Shown: one piece after another, positions 15,801-23,125 of the stretch
How the letters are laid out: every line of letters starts with the position of its first letter
Position numbering within the stretch: the first letter of the stretch is position 1
Source of the DNA: Streptomyces hiroshimensis
GTDB lineage: Bacteria > Actinomycetota > Actinomycetes > Streptomycetales > Streptomycetaceae
Assembly: GCF_014650335.1 (NCBI RefSeq)
Contig: NZ_BMUT01000011.1
Coordinates: 248,001 to 312,000 of the forward strand
Direction: 5' to 3'
DNA: 64,000 bases
Notes under the pieces: model-generated
What the model was told of the DNA's origin: nothing
What the model saw: only the letters and a program-made list of their open reading frames with translations
Database searches by the model: none
Program-made: the position numbers and the translations under genes

Positions 15801-16629
15801 CCGCCAGGGGAGTGGGCAGGATGGCCACGGTCACGCCCGCCCGCCGCCACCAGGCGGTGAGGACGTCCGGGTCCCAGCGGACGGCGTCCGGGGGGACGGT
15901 GAGCGCCGCGCCGGAGGTCAGGGCGGCCCACAGCTCCAGGACGTGCGGGTCGAAGGAGACGCCGATCATCAGGCTGTGGCGGTCGTCCGGGCGGGCGCCG
16001 GTGCGCGCGGCGTACCAGCGCAGACGCGCGGCGAGTGCGGCGGAGGCCACGGCCACCGCCTTGGGCGTGCCGGTCGATCCCGAGGTGAGCACCGCGTAGA
16101 AGGTGCCACCGGGCACGGCGGGGCGGCCGGCGGCGTCCGGGGCGGCGGCGGGGAACGCCGCGAGGGGCTCCCCGTGCGCGTTGGCGCCCGCCGCGGGCAG
16201 CGGCAGGGCCCGCCGCTCGGCGTCGTCGTATGCCGCGGGCAGCGCATCGGGCGCGCCGATCAGGCAGGTGACGCGCAACCCGTCCGCCACGGCGGCCAGC
16301 CGCCGTTCGCCGGGGCGCGGCCCCAGCGGGAGGTAGACGGCCCCGAGCCGGGCGAGGGCCACGGCCGTCGCGACCAGGGCGACGGAGCGGTCGAGGCAGA
16401 CGCCGACGAGGTCGCCGGGGCGCACGCGGTCGCGCAGGGCGTCGGCCGTCCGGTCGGCGAGCGCGTCGAGTTCGGCGTAGGTCCAGGCCAGTTCGCCGTC
16501 CTCGACGGCGGGCGCGTCCGGGACCCGGGAGACCTGGTGCGCGTACCGGGCCAGGACGTCGTCCCAGCCGTGCGCGGTGGCGGTGCCTCCGTGGGCGACG
16601 GACAGGGTGGTGTCAGGTGAAGAATTCAT
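12862..16629 (-). CDS. NRPS with two adenylation-carrier units and no condensation domain (A-T-A-T)
   Basis: A 1255-residue synthetase that activates two amino acids. A1 spans about 30-530 (LTSGSTGTPK, NAYGPAE at 314-320, NGKVDR at 514-519), T1 has GGDSL with Ser577, A2 about 650-1150 (YTSGSTGRPK, NGYGPTE), T2 has GGHSL with Ser1198. No C, E or MT domain is present, so peptide bonds must be made by C domains of other proteins. Hand-aligned specificity residues: A1 D-P-L-I-S-G-A-V-V-K (no match I know); A2 D-G-F-F-I-G-G-S-F-K, resembling pockets for branched aliphatic residues; both tentative. The linkers are built from short DNA repeats (14734-14769, 15010-15057). ATG at 16629 follows AGGA. 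Confidence 0.92.
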   Translation of the reverse strand: MNSSPDTTLSVAHGGTATAHGWDDVLARYAHQVSRVPDAPAVEDGELAWTYAELDALADRTADALRDRVRPGDLVGVCLDRSVALVATAVALARLGAVYLPLGPRPGERRLAAVADGLRVTCLIGAPDALPAAYDDAERRALPLPAAGANAHGEPLAAFPAAAPDAAGRPAVPGGTFYAVLTSGSTGTPKAVAVASAALAARLRWYAARTGARPDDRHSLMIGVSFDPHVLELWAALTSGAALTVPPDAVRWDPDVLTAWWRRAGVTVAILPTPLAEIVLERPWPAVPALRHLSIGGDRLRRRPGPDVTARVDNAYGPAEATVVATAYGLEPDGDAPGTPPPIGTPLDGAVVCVTDPAGHVVPRGEAGELRIGGAGLATGYLDEALTARRFVAPPPEVTGTDRVYRTGDRVRMRPDGVLEFLGRLDDQVKVRGARIEPAETEAAFEDDPRVLRAVVAAESSAAGDVRLIAFVRLAPGAGALPAAELLETVRGRLPEQAVPSALRYVETFPLDANGKVDRAALLAATTDATTDATTDTVADAVAGTDTERIVVELCRGLLGRPETGPGDNFLESGGDSLTAARLLTALEERFGVRLRAPQLLRQPDLRALAALVDSRREGAPVPPVPPVPPVPATPAKAGTVPAPDSPAPAAPGGVLGRVLAHAAADPAALAVTDGELTLTYGELTAAARRLAGALQARGVGRGTPVGLLLPHSVGVVVAKLAVWWAGGHYVPLDAAYPRARTEAMLADAGVPLIVGEKDLLEAAGIPAVRALVLTAGGLAGTCAADHAEDDLPDPAAYDPGATAYVMYTSGSTGRPKGVAITHRGVAGLTAEPDYLTVGRRDRVLFHSALTFDGSPFEMWVALANGAAVAVSTGGRQSLESLVRDVERLGATVAFLTTALFHHLAARRSPVFAVLRSVIVGGEALSARHARAVLRAHPWLELVNGYGPTETTSFATAHRVRDADCDAPPPIGRPLAGATVHVLDERGDAVPAGTRGELWVGGPRLAAGYLGQPALTAERFVDHPSAGRIYRTGDVVSARPDGTLDFHGRVDDQVKIRGFRIEPGEIEHVLRDHPRVADAAVTVVRPGADDARLVAFVVPDGEGQPAVTVLRDHLAGRLPAHLLPNAWSVVGALPLTSNGKVDRRALAERPLPGGEQGPAPVRQELTPLQQAVADAWGRALECEVAAPDADFLALGGHSLLALGVVDDLREDLGVELTLAAFFSAPTVAGQAELIEEELVERYGTQPETEESGASR
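14734..14769. repeat. Four perfect 9-bp repeats inside the NRPS linker
   Basis: CGGTACAGG is repeated four times without change. In the protein this gives the Pro-Val linker PVPPVPPVPPVP between T1 and A2 of the A-T-A-T synthetase. The length is a multiple of three, so copy-number change would alter linker length but keep frame. Confidence 0.9.
15010..15057. repeat. 12-bp tandem repeats inside the NRPS linker
   Basis: Two copies of GTCGGTGGTCGC (15034-15057), one near-identical copy before them and a more diverged one at 15010. They encode the TTDATTDATTD linker between A1 and T1. The unit keeps reading frame. Confidence 0.85.
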
Positions 16630-16716
16630 GATTCCTCCGTGGATGACGTCGGAAGCGAGAAGCCGGAAGGGAAAGCCGGAAGGGAGAACCGGGAGGGAAA
16701 AGGGGGCGGAGGCGGG

Positions 16717-17898
16717 TCAGCCCAGCCCCATGGCCCGGGCGACGATCACCTTCTGGATCTCCGAGGTCCCCTCGATGATCGTCATCATCCGGACGTACCG
16801 GTACAGGAATTCCAGCGGGTGACCCCGCACCCAGCCCGTCGCCCCGTGCACCTGCAGCGACCGGTCCACGACCCGGACCGCGGTCTCGGAGGACGTCAGC
16901 TTGGCGAGCGCCGCGTTCTCCGGGGCCTCCACGCCCTCGTCCACCAGCCGTGCGCACGCCAGCGTCAGCAGCTTGGCCGCCTCCACCTCCGCCCGGCTGC
17001 TCACGAGGTGCTCCTGGACGTGCTGGTACGCGCCGATGCGCTCCCCGAAGGCCTGCCGCTCGCGGGCGTAGGCGACCCCCAGCTCCAGCGCGTGCTCGGC
17101 GATGCCGTTGCACATCGCCGCCACCACGAGCCGGCCCCGGGAGAGGCTGTCGATGCCGTTGCCGAGCGCCGCGCCCACGCCCGCCTCGCCGCCGATGACG
17201 GCTTCGGCGGGCAGCCGCACCTCGTCCAGCACCAGCTCGTACAACTCCTCGCCGGACATGCCCTGGTAGCGCTGGCCGATGCGCAGGCGCGGCTGGTCCA
17301 TGCCCATGACGAACGCCGTCGGCCCGCCGTCCTTGCCGTCGCCGTCGACGGCCCGGGCCACGACGATGACGAAGTCCGCGTGACCGGCGTTGCTGACGAA
17401 CGTCTTGCGCCCCGACAGCACCCAGCCGCCGCCGTCCGCGTCCCGCCGGGCGGTCGTGGTGAGGTGGAAGGCGTCGGACCCGGCGTTGGGCTCGGTCAGC
17501 GCGAGGCAGCGCGTCGCCTCGCCGCGCACCAGCGGCTTCAGGTACTGCTCGATCTGCTGCTCGGTGCCCTGGCGCAGCAGCGGGCTCGGCCCGTCCGACC
17601 CGGCGAGCGCGTACGGGGCCAGCGGGCAGCCGCTGCGTCCGGCCGCGTGGTGCAGCTGCACCACGGCGCTGAACGGCATGCCGGAGCCGCCCAGTTCCTC
17701 GGGGTGGTCGCCCGCGTAGAAGCCCAGCTTCGCCGAGCGGCGGCGGACGTACGCGCGGAGGTCGGCCGGCGGCATGTCGCCGTCCTCGGGGAGCTCGGCC
17801 GCCAGCGGCACCAGCTCGCGGCGGACGAACGCCGTGAAGGCGTCGGCGATCTCGCGGTGCTCCGTCTCCAGGACGGAGGAGGGGGTGGTGGCGCTCAT
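16717..17898 (-). CDS. Acyl-CoA dehydrogenase-type flavoprotein of the NRPS cluster
   Basis: A 393-residue FAD enzyme of the acyl-CoA dehydrogenase family. N-terminal helices, the beta-domain motif CLALTEPNAGSDAF, and the C-terminal IIEGTSEIQ with the probable catalytic base Glu376 are intact, so activity is expected. In NRPS clusters such enzymes oxidise an aminoacyl group while it is bound to a carrier protein (as with prolyl to pyrrolyl). The ATG at 17898 overlaps the TGA of the upstream C-A-T gene (ATGA), and the A-T-A-T gene starts 87 bp downstream, so it is surely part of the pathway. Its substrate could be a residue on either of the A-T units; the sequence does not say which. Confidence 0.9.
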   Translation of the reverse strand: MSATTPSSVLETEHREIADAFTAFVRRELVPLAAELPEDGDMPPADLRAYVRRRSAKLGFYAGDHPEELGGSGMPFSAVVQLHHAAGRSGCPLAPYALAGSDGPSPLLRQGTEQQIEQYLKPLVRGEATRCLALTEPNAGSDAFHLTTTARRDADGGGWVLSGRKTFVSNAGHADFVIVVARAVDGDGKDGGPTAFVMGMDQPRLRIGQRYQGMSGEELYELVLDEVRLPAEAVIGGEAGVGAALGNGIDSLSRGRLVVAAMCNGIAEHALELGVAYARERQAFGERIGAYQHVQEHLVSSRAEVEAAKLLTLACARLVDEGVEAPENAALAKLTSSETAVRVVDRSLQVHGATGWVRGHPLEFLYRYVRMMTIIEGTSEIQKVIVARAMGLG

Positions 17899-20800
17899 CG
17901 GTCGGTCTCCGTCAGGGCTCGGGCCTGGTCGGCGAGGACGGGGTGCTGGAAGAGGACGCGCAGCGGCGGGCGCGTGCCGAGCCGGGTCTCCAGCCAGGCG
18001 GCGAGGTGGGCGGCCAGCAGGGAGTGCCCGCCGACCTGGAAGAAGTGGGAGGACGGCGAGAACCGGTCGTGCCCCAGGACCTCCCGCCAGCCCTCGGCCA
18101 CCAGCGCGACGGCCGGGTCGGTGCTCTCCTCCTGCTCCGGAGCCGCCGGGCCGGAGGCCGTTCCCGCCTCGGCGGCGAGGCGGGCCAGCGCGGCGCGGTC
18201 CGGCTTGCCGCCGGGCAGCGTCGGCATGGGGGCCGCGGGCCGGAGCCAGCGGGCCGGGACGAGCGCGGCGGGCAGCCGCTGGGACAGCGCCTTGTGCAGC
18301 AGGGCCTGGTCCGGCTCCTCGCCGCCGTCGACGAAGCCGGTCAGGCAGGGGCCGCCGGCCGCTTCCCGGTCGAGGACGACGGCGCACGAGCGCCCGCCGA
18401 GCACCTCGGAGGCCACCGCCTCGATCTCCTCCAGCTCGATGCGGTAGCCGCGCAGCTTGACCTGGTTGTCGCGGCGGCCGAGGAACCACAGCAGGCCGTC
18501 GCGGTCCCGGTAGCCGAGGTCGCCGGTCAGGTAGGCGCGTGCCCCGCCGAGCGCGGGCACGGTGACGAACCTGGCCGCGGTGGCGGTCTCGGCCTCGCCG
18601 CCGCCGAGGTAGCCCTCGGCGAGTCCGGCGCCGGAGACGGCGAGTTCGCCGACCGCCCCCGCGGGGAGCGGCTGCAGGCCCGCGTCCAGGACGTGGACCC
18701 CGATGCCCGGCAGCGCCGTGCCCAGCGGCACCTCGCCGCCCTCGCCGGCGCCCTCGGTCTCCTCGCGGCTCACCTCGTGGACCGTGGAGGTGATGGCCGC
18801 CTCGGTCACCCCGTAGGCGTTGAGGACCGTCGCGTCCGTCGCGGCGAGGACGTCCCGCAGCGCGGCGGCCGGCAGCCGCTCGCCGCCGGCGACCAGCAGC
18901 CGCGGCTCCCACATCCCGTCGCGGAGCGCCTCGCACAGCTCCTCCCGTACGGCCAGGAGGTAACTCGTCGGCAGGTTGGCGACGCTGACCCGGCGGGCGG
19001 CCAGGACGGCGATCAGCTCGGCCGCCGTGGGGACCTCCCGCTGCGGCACGACCAGGGACGCACCGGCCAGCAGGGACGGCAGCACCTCCTCCAGCGCCAC
19101 GTCGAACGAGGGCTGGGCGAAGAGCAGCACCTTGTCGTCGGAGCGCAGTCCGAAGCGCGCGGCCACGGTCGCCACGTGGTGGGCGAGCGCGGCCCGGCCG
19201 ACGGCCACGGCCTTGGGCAGGCCCGTGGAACCGGAGGTGTGGATGACATACGCGGCGCCGTCGACGCACGCGGCCGGCGCGGCGGCGGGGAAGGCCCCGT
19301 CGGCGTCGAGCAGCGCGACCGGCACGGGCAGGCCCTCCGCGGGCAGCGCGAGAGCACTCTCGCGGTCCGTCAGGACCAGGGCCGGGGACAGGCGCCGCAG
19401 CAGCGTCTCCAGGCGGCTCGCCGGGTCGTTGGGGGACAGCGGGCTGTAGACCGCGCCCGTGCGCAGGCAGGCGAACAGCGTCACGACGGTGTCCACGCCG
19501 CGCGGCAGCACGGCCGCCACCGGCTGCCCCGGCGTGACGCCCGCCGCCCGCAGCCGCGCGGCCAGCCCCTCGACGAGCCGGTCGAGTTCACCGTAGGTGA
19601 TCTTCCGGGCGCCGCTGACGAGGGCGGGCAGACCGGGGTCGTGACGGGCGACGGGGTCGAGGACGGCGTCGGGGTCCACGGGCTCCCCGGTCTGTGCCGG
19701 AAGGTGTTCCGGCTGTGCGCCGAGCGCTGCGAGAGACGCCTCCGGAGCCTCCAGGTAGGCCCGTACGAGATCGAGGAAACGGTTCGCCAGGAGCCGGGCG
19801 GCGTCCTCGTCGAACAGGTCCCGGTCGTAGTCCCAGACCAGCGTCATGCCGGCCGGTCCCTGCCGCGGCCCGACCGTGCGCCGGTCGTCGGGCAGCAGCA
19901 CCAGGTCGAGGTCGAAGCGCGTGGTGCCGGTGTTGAAGCCCTCGAACAGCGACACCTCCAGGCCCGGCACCTCGACCTCCGGCAGCGCCGCGTCGTGCGC
20001 GCTGAACATGACGCTGAAGAGCGGGTTGTCCGCGCCGGACGTGTGCAGGCCGAGCTCGCGGGTGAGCACCTGCACCGGGACGTCCTGGTACGGCAGCGAC
20101 CGGATGAGGCTGTCGGTGACCTCGTCCACCGCCTCGTCCGCCCCGGCCGCCGGGTCCAGGCGCAGGCGCAGCGGGATCGTGTTCACGAACATGCCGGTGG
20201 CCGACTCGAAGCCCTCGGGGCGGTTGCCGACCGCGGTGCCGACGACGAGGTCGGCGCGGCCGCTGTGGCGGCGCAGCAGTTCGGCGAAGAGCGCGAGAAG
20301 CGTGGAGAAGGGGGTGTGGCCCTGGGTGCGGCTGTGGGCGCGCAGGCGCTCGGCGAGCTCCGCGTCCACGGGCTGGCGCAGCTGGCCGCCCGCGTGCCGG
20401 CGCCGGGCCCCGGGCCGGGCCAGGCCGGGCAGCGGCAGGTCGAACGACGCGTCGCCCAGCTCGCGCCGCCAGTACGCCAGGCCCGCCTCGCGCCGGGCCG
20501 CCCGCTCGGGGCTGTCCGCGGCCCCGACGTGGTCGGTGTAGGAGGCGGCGGGCGGCAGGACCGCCTGCTCGCCCCGCACGCGCGCCCGGTACACGGTGAA
20601 CACGTCGTGCAGCAGGATCGCGAAGGAGTGCCCGTCGTGGACGAGGTGGTGCTCGACGTGGACGAGGCGGTGGTGATCCGCACCGAGCCGGACGAGAGAC
20701 CAGCGCAGCAGCGGCGCCTCGTGGACGTCCAGGGGCGTCTCGGCCTCGGTGCGCAGCAGCGTCGCGAACGACGCCTCGGGGTCGGTCTCGTCGCTCATGT

Positions 20801-21047
20801 CGACCGTCCGCAGCCGGGGCGCGCAGCCCTCGCGCACGCGCTGGCCGGGCAGGCCGCCCGGGGAGTCGACGAGTTCGAGACGCAGACCGGGGTGCCGGTC
20901 GAGCGCCGCCGCCAGGCCCTCCCGGAGCGCGGCCTCGTCGAGGGTGCCGCGCAGGTCGATGGTGGCGGTGAAGTTGTAGGCGCGACTGCCGGGCAGCATC
21001 TGCTCGTGCAGCCAGACGATCTCCTGGGATGTGGAGAGTCCGAACAT
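17895..21047 (-). CDS. NRPS module: condensation - adenylation - carrier (C-A-T)
   Basis: A 1050-residue single-module synthetase. The C domain (about 1-430) has intact HHLVHDG at 133-139. The A domain (about 470-960) shows IHTSGSTGLPK, NAYGVTEAA and GRRDNQVKLRGYRIE; its last core motif is GGKPDR rather than NGKVDR, but the Lys is kept. The carrier has FFQVGGHSLL with Ser1009. Hand-aligned specificity residues are D-V-E-N-V-G-A-I-T-K; the acidic Glu in third place hints at a basic or amide side chain, but this is weak. ATG at 21047 follows AAAGG. The stop overlaps the dehydrogenase start. An N-terminal C domain here may accept a chain from the A-T-A-T protein or an acyl group. Confidence 0.92.
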   Translation of the reverse strand: MFGLSTSQEIVWLHEQMLPGSRAYNFTATIDLRGTLDEAALREGLAAALDRHPGLRLELVDSPGGLPGQRVREGCAPRLRTVDMSDETDPEASFATLLRTEAETPLDVHEAPLLRWSLVRLGADHHRLVHVEHHLVHDGHSFAILLHDVFTVYRARVRGEQAVLPPAASYTDHVGAADSPERAARREAGLAYWRRELGDASFDLPLPGLARPGARRRHAGGQLRQPVDAELAERLRAHSRTQGHTPFSTLLALFAELLRRHSGRADLVVGTAVGNRPEGFESATGMFVNTIPLRLRLDPAAGADEAVDEVTDSLIRSLPYQDVPVQVLTRELGLHTSGADNPLFSVMFSAHDAALPEVEVPGLEVSLFEGFNTGTTRFDLDLVLLPDDRRTVGPRQGPAGMTLVWDYDRDLFDEDAARLLANRFLDLVRAYLEAPEASLAALGAQPEHLPAQTGEPVDPDAVLDPVARHDPGLPALVSGARKITYGELDRLVEGLAARLRAAGVTPGQPVAAVLPRGVDTVVTLFACLRTGAVYSPLSPNDPASRLETLLRRLSPALVLTDRESALALPAEGLPVPVALLDADGAFPAAAPAACVDGAAYVIHTSGSTGLPKAVAVGRAALAHHVATVAARFGLRSDDKVLLFAQPSFDVALEEVLPSLLAGASLVVPQREVPTAAELIAVLAARRVSVANLPTSYLLAVREELCEALRDGMWEPRLLVAGGERLPAAALRDVLAATDATVLNAYGVTEAAITSTVHEVSREETEGAGEGGEVPLGTALPGIGVHVLDAGLQPLPAGAVGELAVSGAGLAEGYLGGGEAETATAARFVTVPALGGARAYLTGDLGYRDRDGLLWFLGRRDNQVKLRGYRIELEEIEAVASEVLGGRSCAVVLDREAAGGPCLTGFVDGGEEPDQALLHKALSQRLPAALVPARWLRPAAPMPTLPGGKPDRAALARLAAEAGTASGPAAPEQEESTDPAVALVAEGWREVLGHDRFSPSSHFFQVGGHSLLAAHLAAWLETRLGTRPPLRVLFQHPVLADQARALTETDR

Positions 21048-21178
21048 GGTCAACCTTTCCGGTTCGGTAGGTGTACGGGCCGGAGGGCCGGGTGGGCCCG
21101 TGCGGCCGGTGGAGGGTGCCCCGGGTGGCGCGTGCCGGTTGGGCGGTGCGGCGTGGGGCAGGGCGGCTTGCGGTGGGC

Positions 21179-22510
21179 TCAGCCCGCAGGAGCGGGATGC
21201 GCGTTGCGCGTGGCGAGCGCAGCGAGCGCGTCGGTCAGGCGGTCGAAGGCCTCTTCCGCACGGTGGTCCGGAACGGCCGACCGGTCCCAGGCCATGCGGA
21301 CGAGGAGGTCGGAGCCGTAGGAGACGGAGACGGCGAAGGGAGCCTGTACGGGGCGGCCGTCGATGTGGGTCTCCCGCCCCGTGGCACCGCCGAGCCGCAG
21401 CGGTGGCCGGCGGCCGAGATCCTCGAAGGTGAGGAGGCCGTCCAGCCGGCCGGACCACGGTGTCCCGGCCCGGCGGGCCGCGTGCACCACCTCGTCGAAG
21501 GGGGTGTCGGCGCGGTCGAGGTCGTCCCACCAGGCCGAGGCGCGCTCCGCGACGTCGGTGTCGTCCGCCGGGTGCGCGACGGTGTTGAGGAAGCACCCGA
21601 GGACCGGCGCGGCACCGGGGGGCCTGCCGCCCCAGGGGTACCCCAGGACCGGTACGGAGTCCGCGCCGTGGAGCGTACGGGCCGCCCCGGCGCAGGCGTC
21701 GAGGAGGACGGGGAAGGCCGTGGACCGCGCGCCGTCCCCGGTGACGGGGATCCGGCGCAGGGCGGTGCCGGTGCGGGGGCCGGTGCCCGTGCCGCTGCCG
21801 ACCGGTGCGGCGGCGCCGCGGAGGCCTGCGAGGCGCTTCGCCCAGTAGGCGAGGGACTGGGGCTGCGACGCCTTCTCCTCGGCGGCGAGTTGACGGTGCA
21901 CGGCGTCCGCGTAGGCGGCCATGCCGTCGGCCGCCACGTCCACGGGCACGTCCTGCGGTCCGAGCCCCTCGCGGTACGCGTCGGAGAGGCCCGCCGTGAT
22001 CAGGCCCAGGGACTGCTCGTCGCAGGCCGTGTGGTCCAGGACCACGGCGAGGATCTCCTGCGCGCCGCCGTCCGCCGAGGCGTCGTCCGCCAGGAGGAAC
22101 CGCAACGGCGGGCCGTCCGCGGGCCATTCGGCCAGGGCGTGCCGCAGGGCGTCGCGGGCGGACTCGCCGGGCCGCGGCCGGACGCGGTCCACCTGCCCGG
22201 CCGGGGCGCCGGGCACCTGGAGCGGCACCCCGCGCCGCACCAGCGGGCGCGTGCGCAGCGCCGGGTGCAGGGCGGCCAGGTGCCCGGCGGCCGCGCGCAG
22301 CCGCTCGGTGTCGACGGCCCCCGCGGGGAAGGCGAAGAACAACGGGACCAGGACCGGCCGCCCGGCGGGGTCGAGCCGGCGGGCGAGGAGGAAGCGCCGC
22401 TGCGCTCCGGTGACCGGCAGCGGTGCCGGCGCGCCGCCGGGCTCGGCGGCGCCTTCGGTGAGGTTCCGGTAGCGGGCGAGGTAGGACGAGGTGATGTTGC
22501 CGGGTTGCAC
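21179..22510 (-). CDS. Stand-alone condensation-like protein with altered active site
   Basis: A 443-residue protein with the fold pattern of an NRPS condensation domain and nothing else. The usual HHxxxDG is DHTACDE (159-165): the second His, which is the catalytic one, and the Asp are kept, but the first His and the Gly are changed. Other C-domain features remain, such as the ALHPALRTR segment and a PFAVSVSYGSDLLVRM stretch near the end. It could be active on a carrier-bound substrate in trans, or serve as a docking or acyltransferase-like partner. GTG at 22510 is preceded by GGAGGT. The next cluster gene starts 131 bp downstream. Confidence 0.8.
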   Translation of the reverse strand: MQPGNITSSYLARYRNLTEGAAEPGGAPAPLPVTGAQRRFLLARRLDPAGRPVLVPLFFAFPAGAVDTERLRAAAGHLAALHPALRTRPLVRRGVPLQVPGAPAGQVDRVRPRPGESARDALRHALAEWPADGPPLRFLLADDASADGGAQEILAVVLDHTACDEQSLGLITAGLSDAYREGLGPQDVPVDVAADGMAAYADAVHRQLAAEEKASQPQSLAYWAKRLAGLRGAAAPVGSGTGTGPRTGTALRRIPVTGDGARSTAFPVLLDACAGAARTLHGADSVPVLGYPWGGRPPGAAPVLGCFLNTVAHPADDTDVAERASAWWDDLDRADTPFDEVVHAARRAGTPWSGRLDGLLTFEDLGRRPPLRLGGATGRETHIDGRPVQAPFAVSVSYGSDLLVRMAWDRSAVPDHRAEEAFDRLTDALAALATRNAHPAPAG

Positions 22511-23125
22511 GATGACCTCCCGTGCGCCGAGGGGCGCGACGGCTCGTGGGACGAGAGGAGCGATGACATGCGCCGAGCTGCTGCGAGCTGCGAGCTGCGA
22601 GCTGCGGGTTGCGGTTGCGAACTGCGGTCGTGGCGAGGGCGGCCGGGGTGGCGCGGCCGGTCCGGACGGATCGGTGGCCGGGCTGGCAGGACGGCCGGGG
22701 TGGCTCTGCCGGTCGAGGCGGTGTGGAAGTCGGCTGGGGTCGGATGTCGGGACGGGCTGGTGACCGGGATGGCTCGGCCCTGGTCGGGGCGGTTCGTACG
22801 CTCGGGCCGGGCCCGTGATCGGGCGGCGCGGCCGGGCGGGGTCGTTCAGCCGGTCGGGGCGGTGTGGAGGTCGGCTCCACCTGGTGATCGGTGCGGCTCG
22901 GCCGGGCGGGATGTGCGGCGTGTGCGGGCGGTGCGGCGTGTGCGGGCGGGGCGGCTTGGCAGGCGCGCATTCGGGTCATCCGGGCCGGCACCGGCACTCG
23001 GGTCGGCGTCCGGGCTGCTCCATCGGCCGGGACGGCGGTGCGGCTCGTCCGGTCGGAGGACGGGTCCGGAGCCGGGTCCGGACCCGGCGGTCGTCCGGCC
23101 GCCGGCAGGCGGGGTGCGTACCCCG
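22511..23125. other. 615-bp repeat-rich gap inside the NRPS cluster
   Basis: No reading frame here looks real. The DNA is built from decayed short repeats: GAGCTGC-type heptamers at about 22575-22625; two ~30-bp near copies beginning CCGGTCGAGGCGGTGTGG and CCGGTCGGGGCGGTGTGG at about 22706 and 22852; and GTGCGGCGTGTGCGGGCG twice at about 22910-22950. An 18-bp perfect palindrome GCCGGGTCCGGACCCGGC sits at 23071-23088, 38 bp past the exporter stop codon, and may act as its terminator. The gap separates exporter and synthetase genes, so a second promoter may lie inside it. Confidence 0.6.

Noticed and set aside
22511..23125. Small genes in the NRPS gap (for example frames at 22491-22763 or 22815-23387)
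   Set aside because: The translated products are low-complexity repeats, no ribosome site stands out and several frames are equally open.
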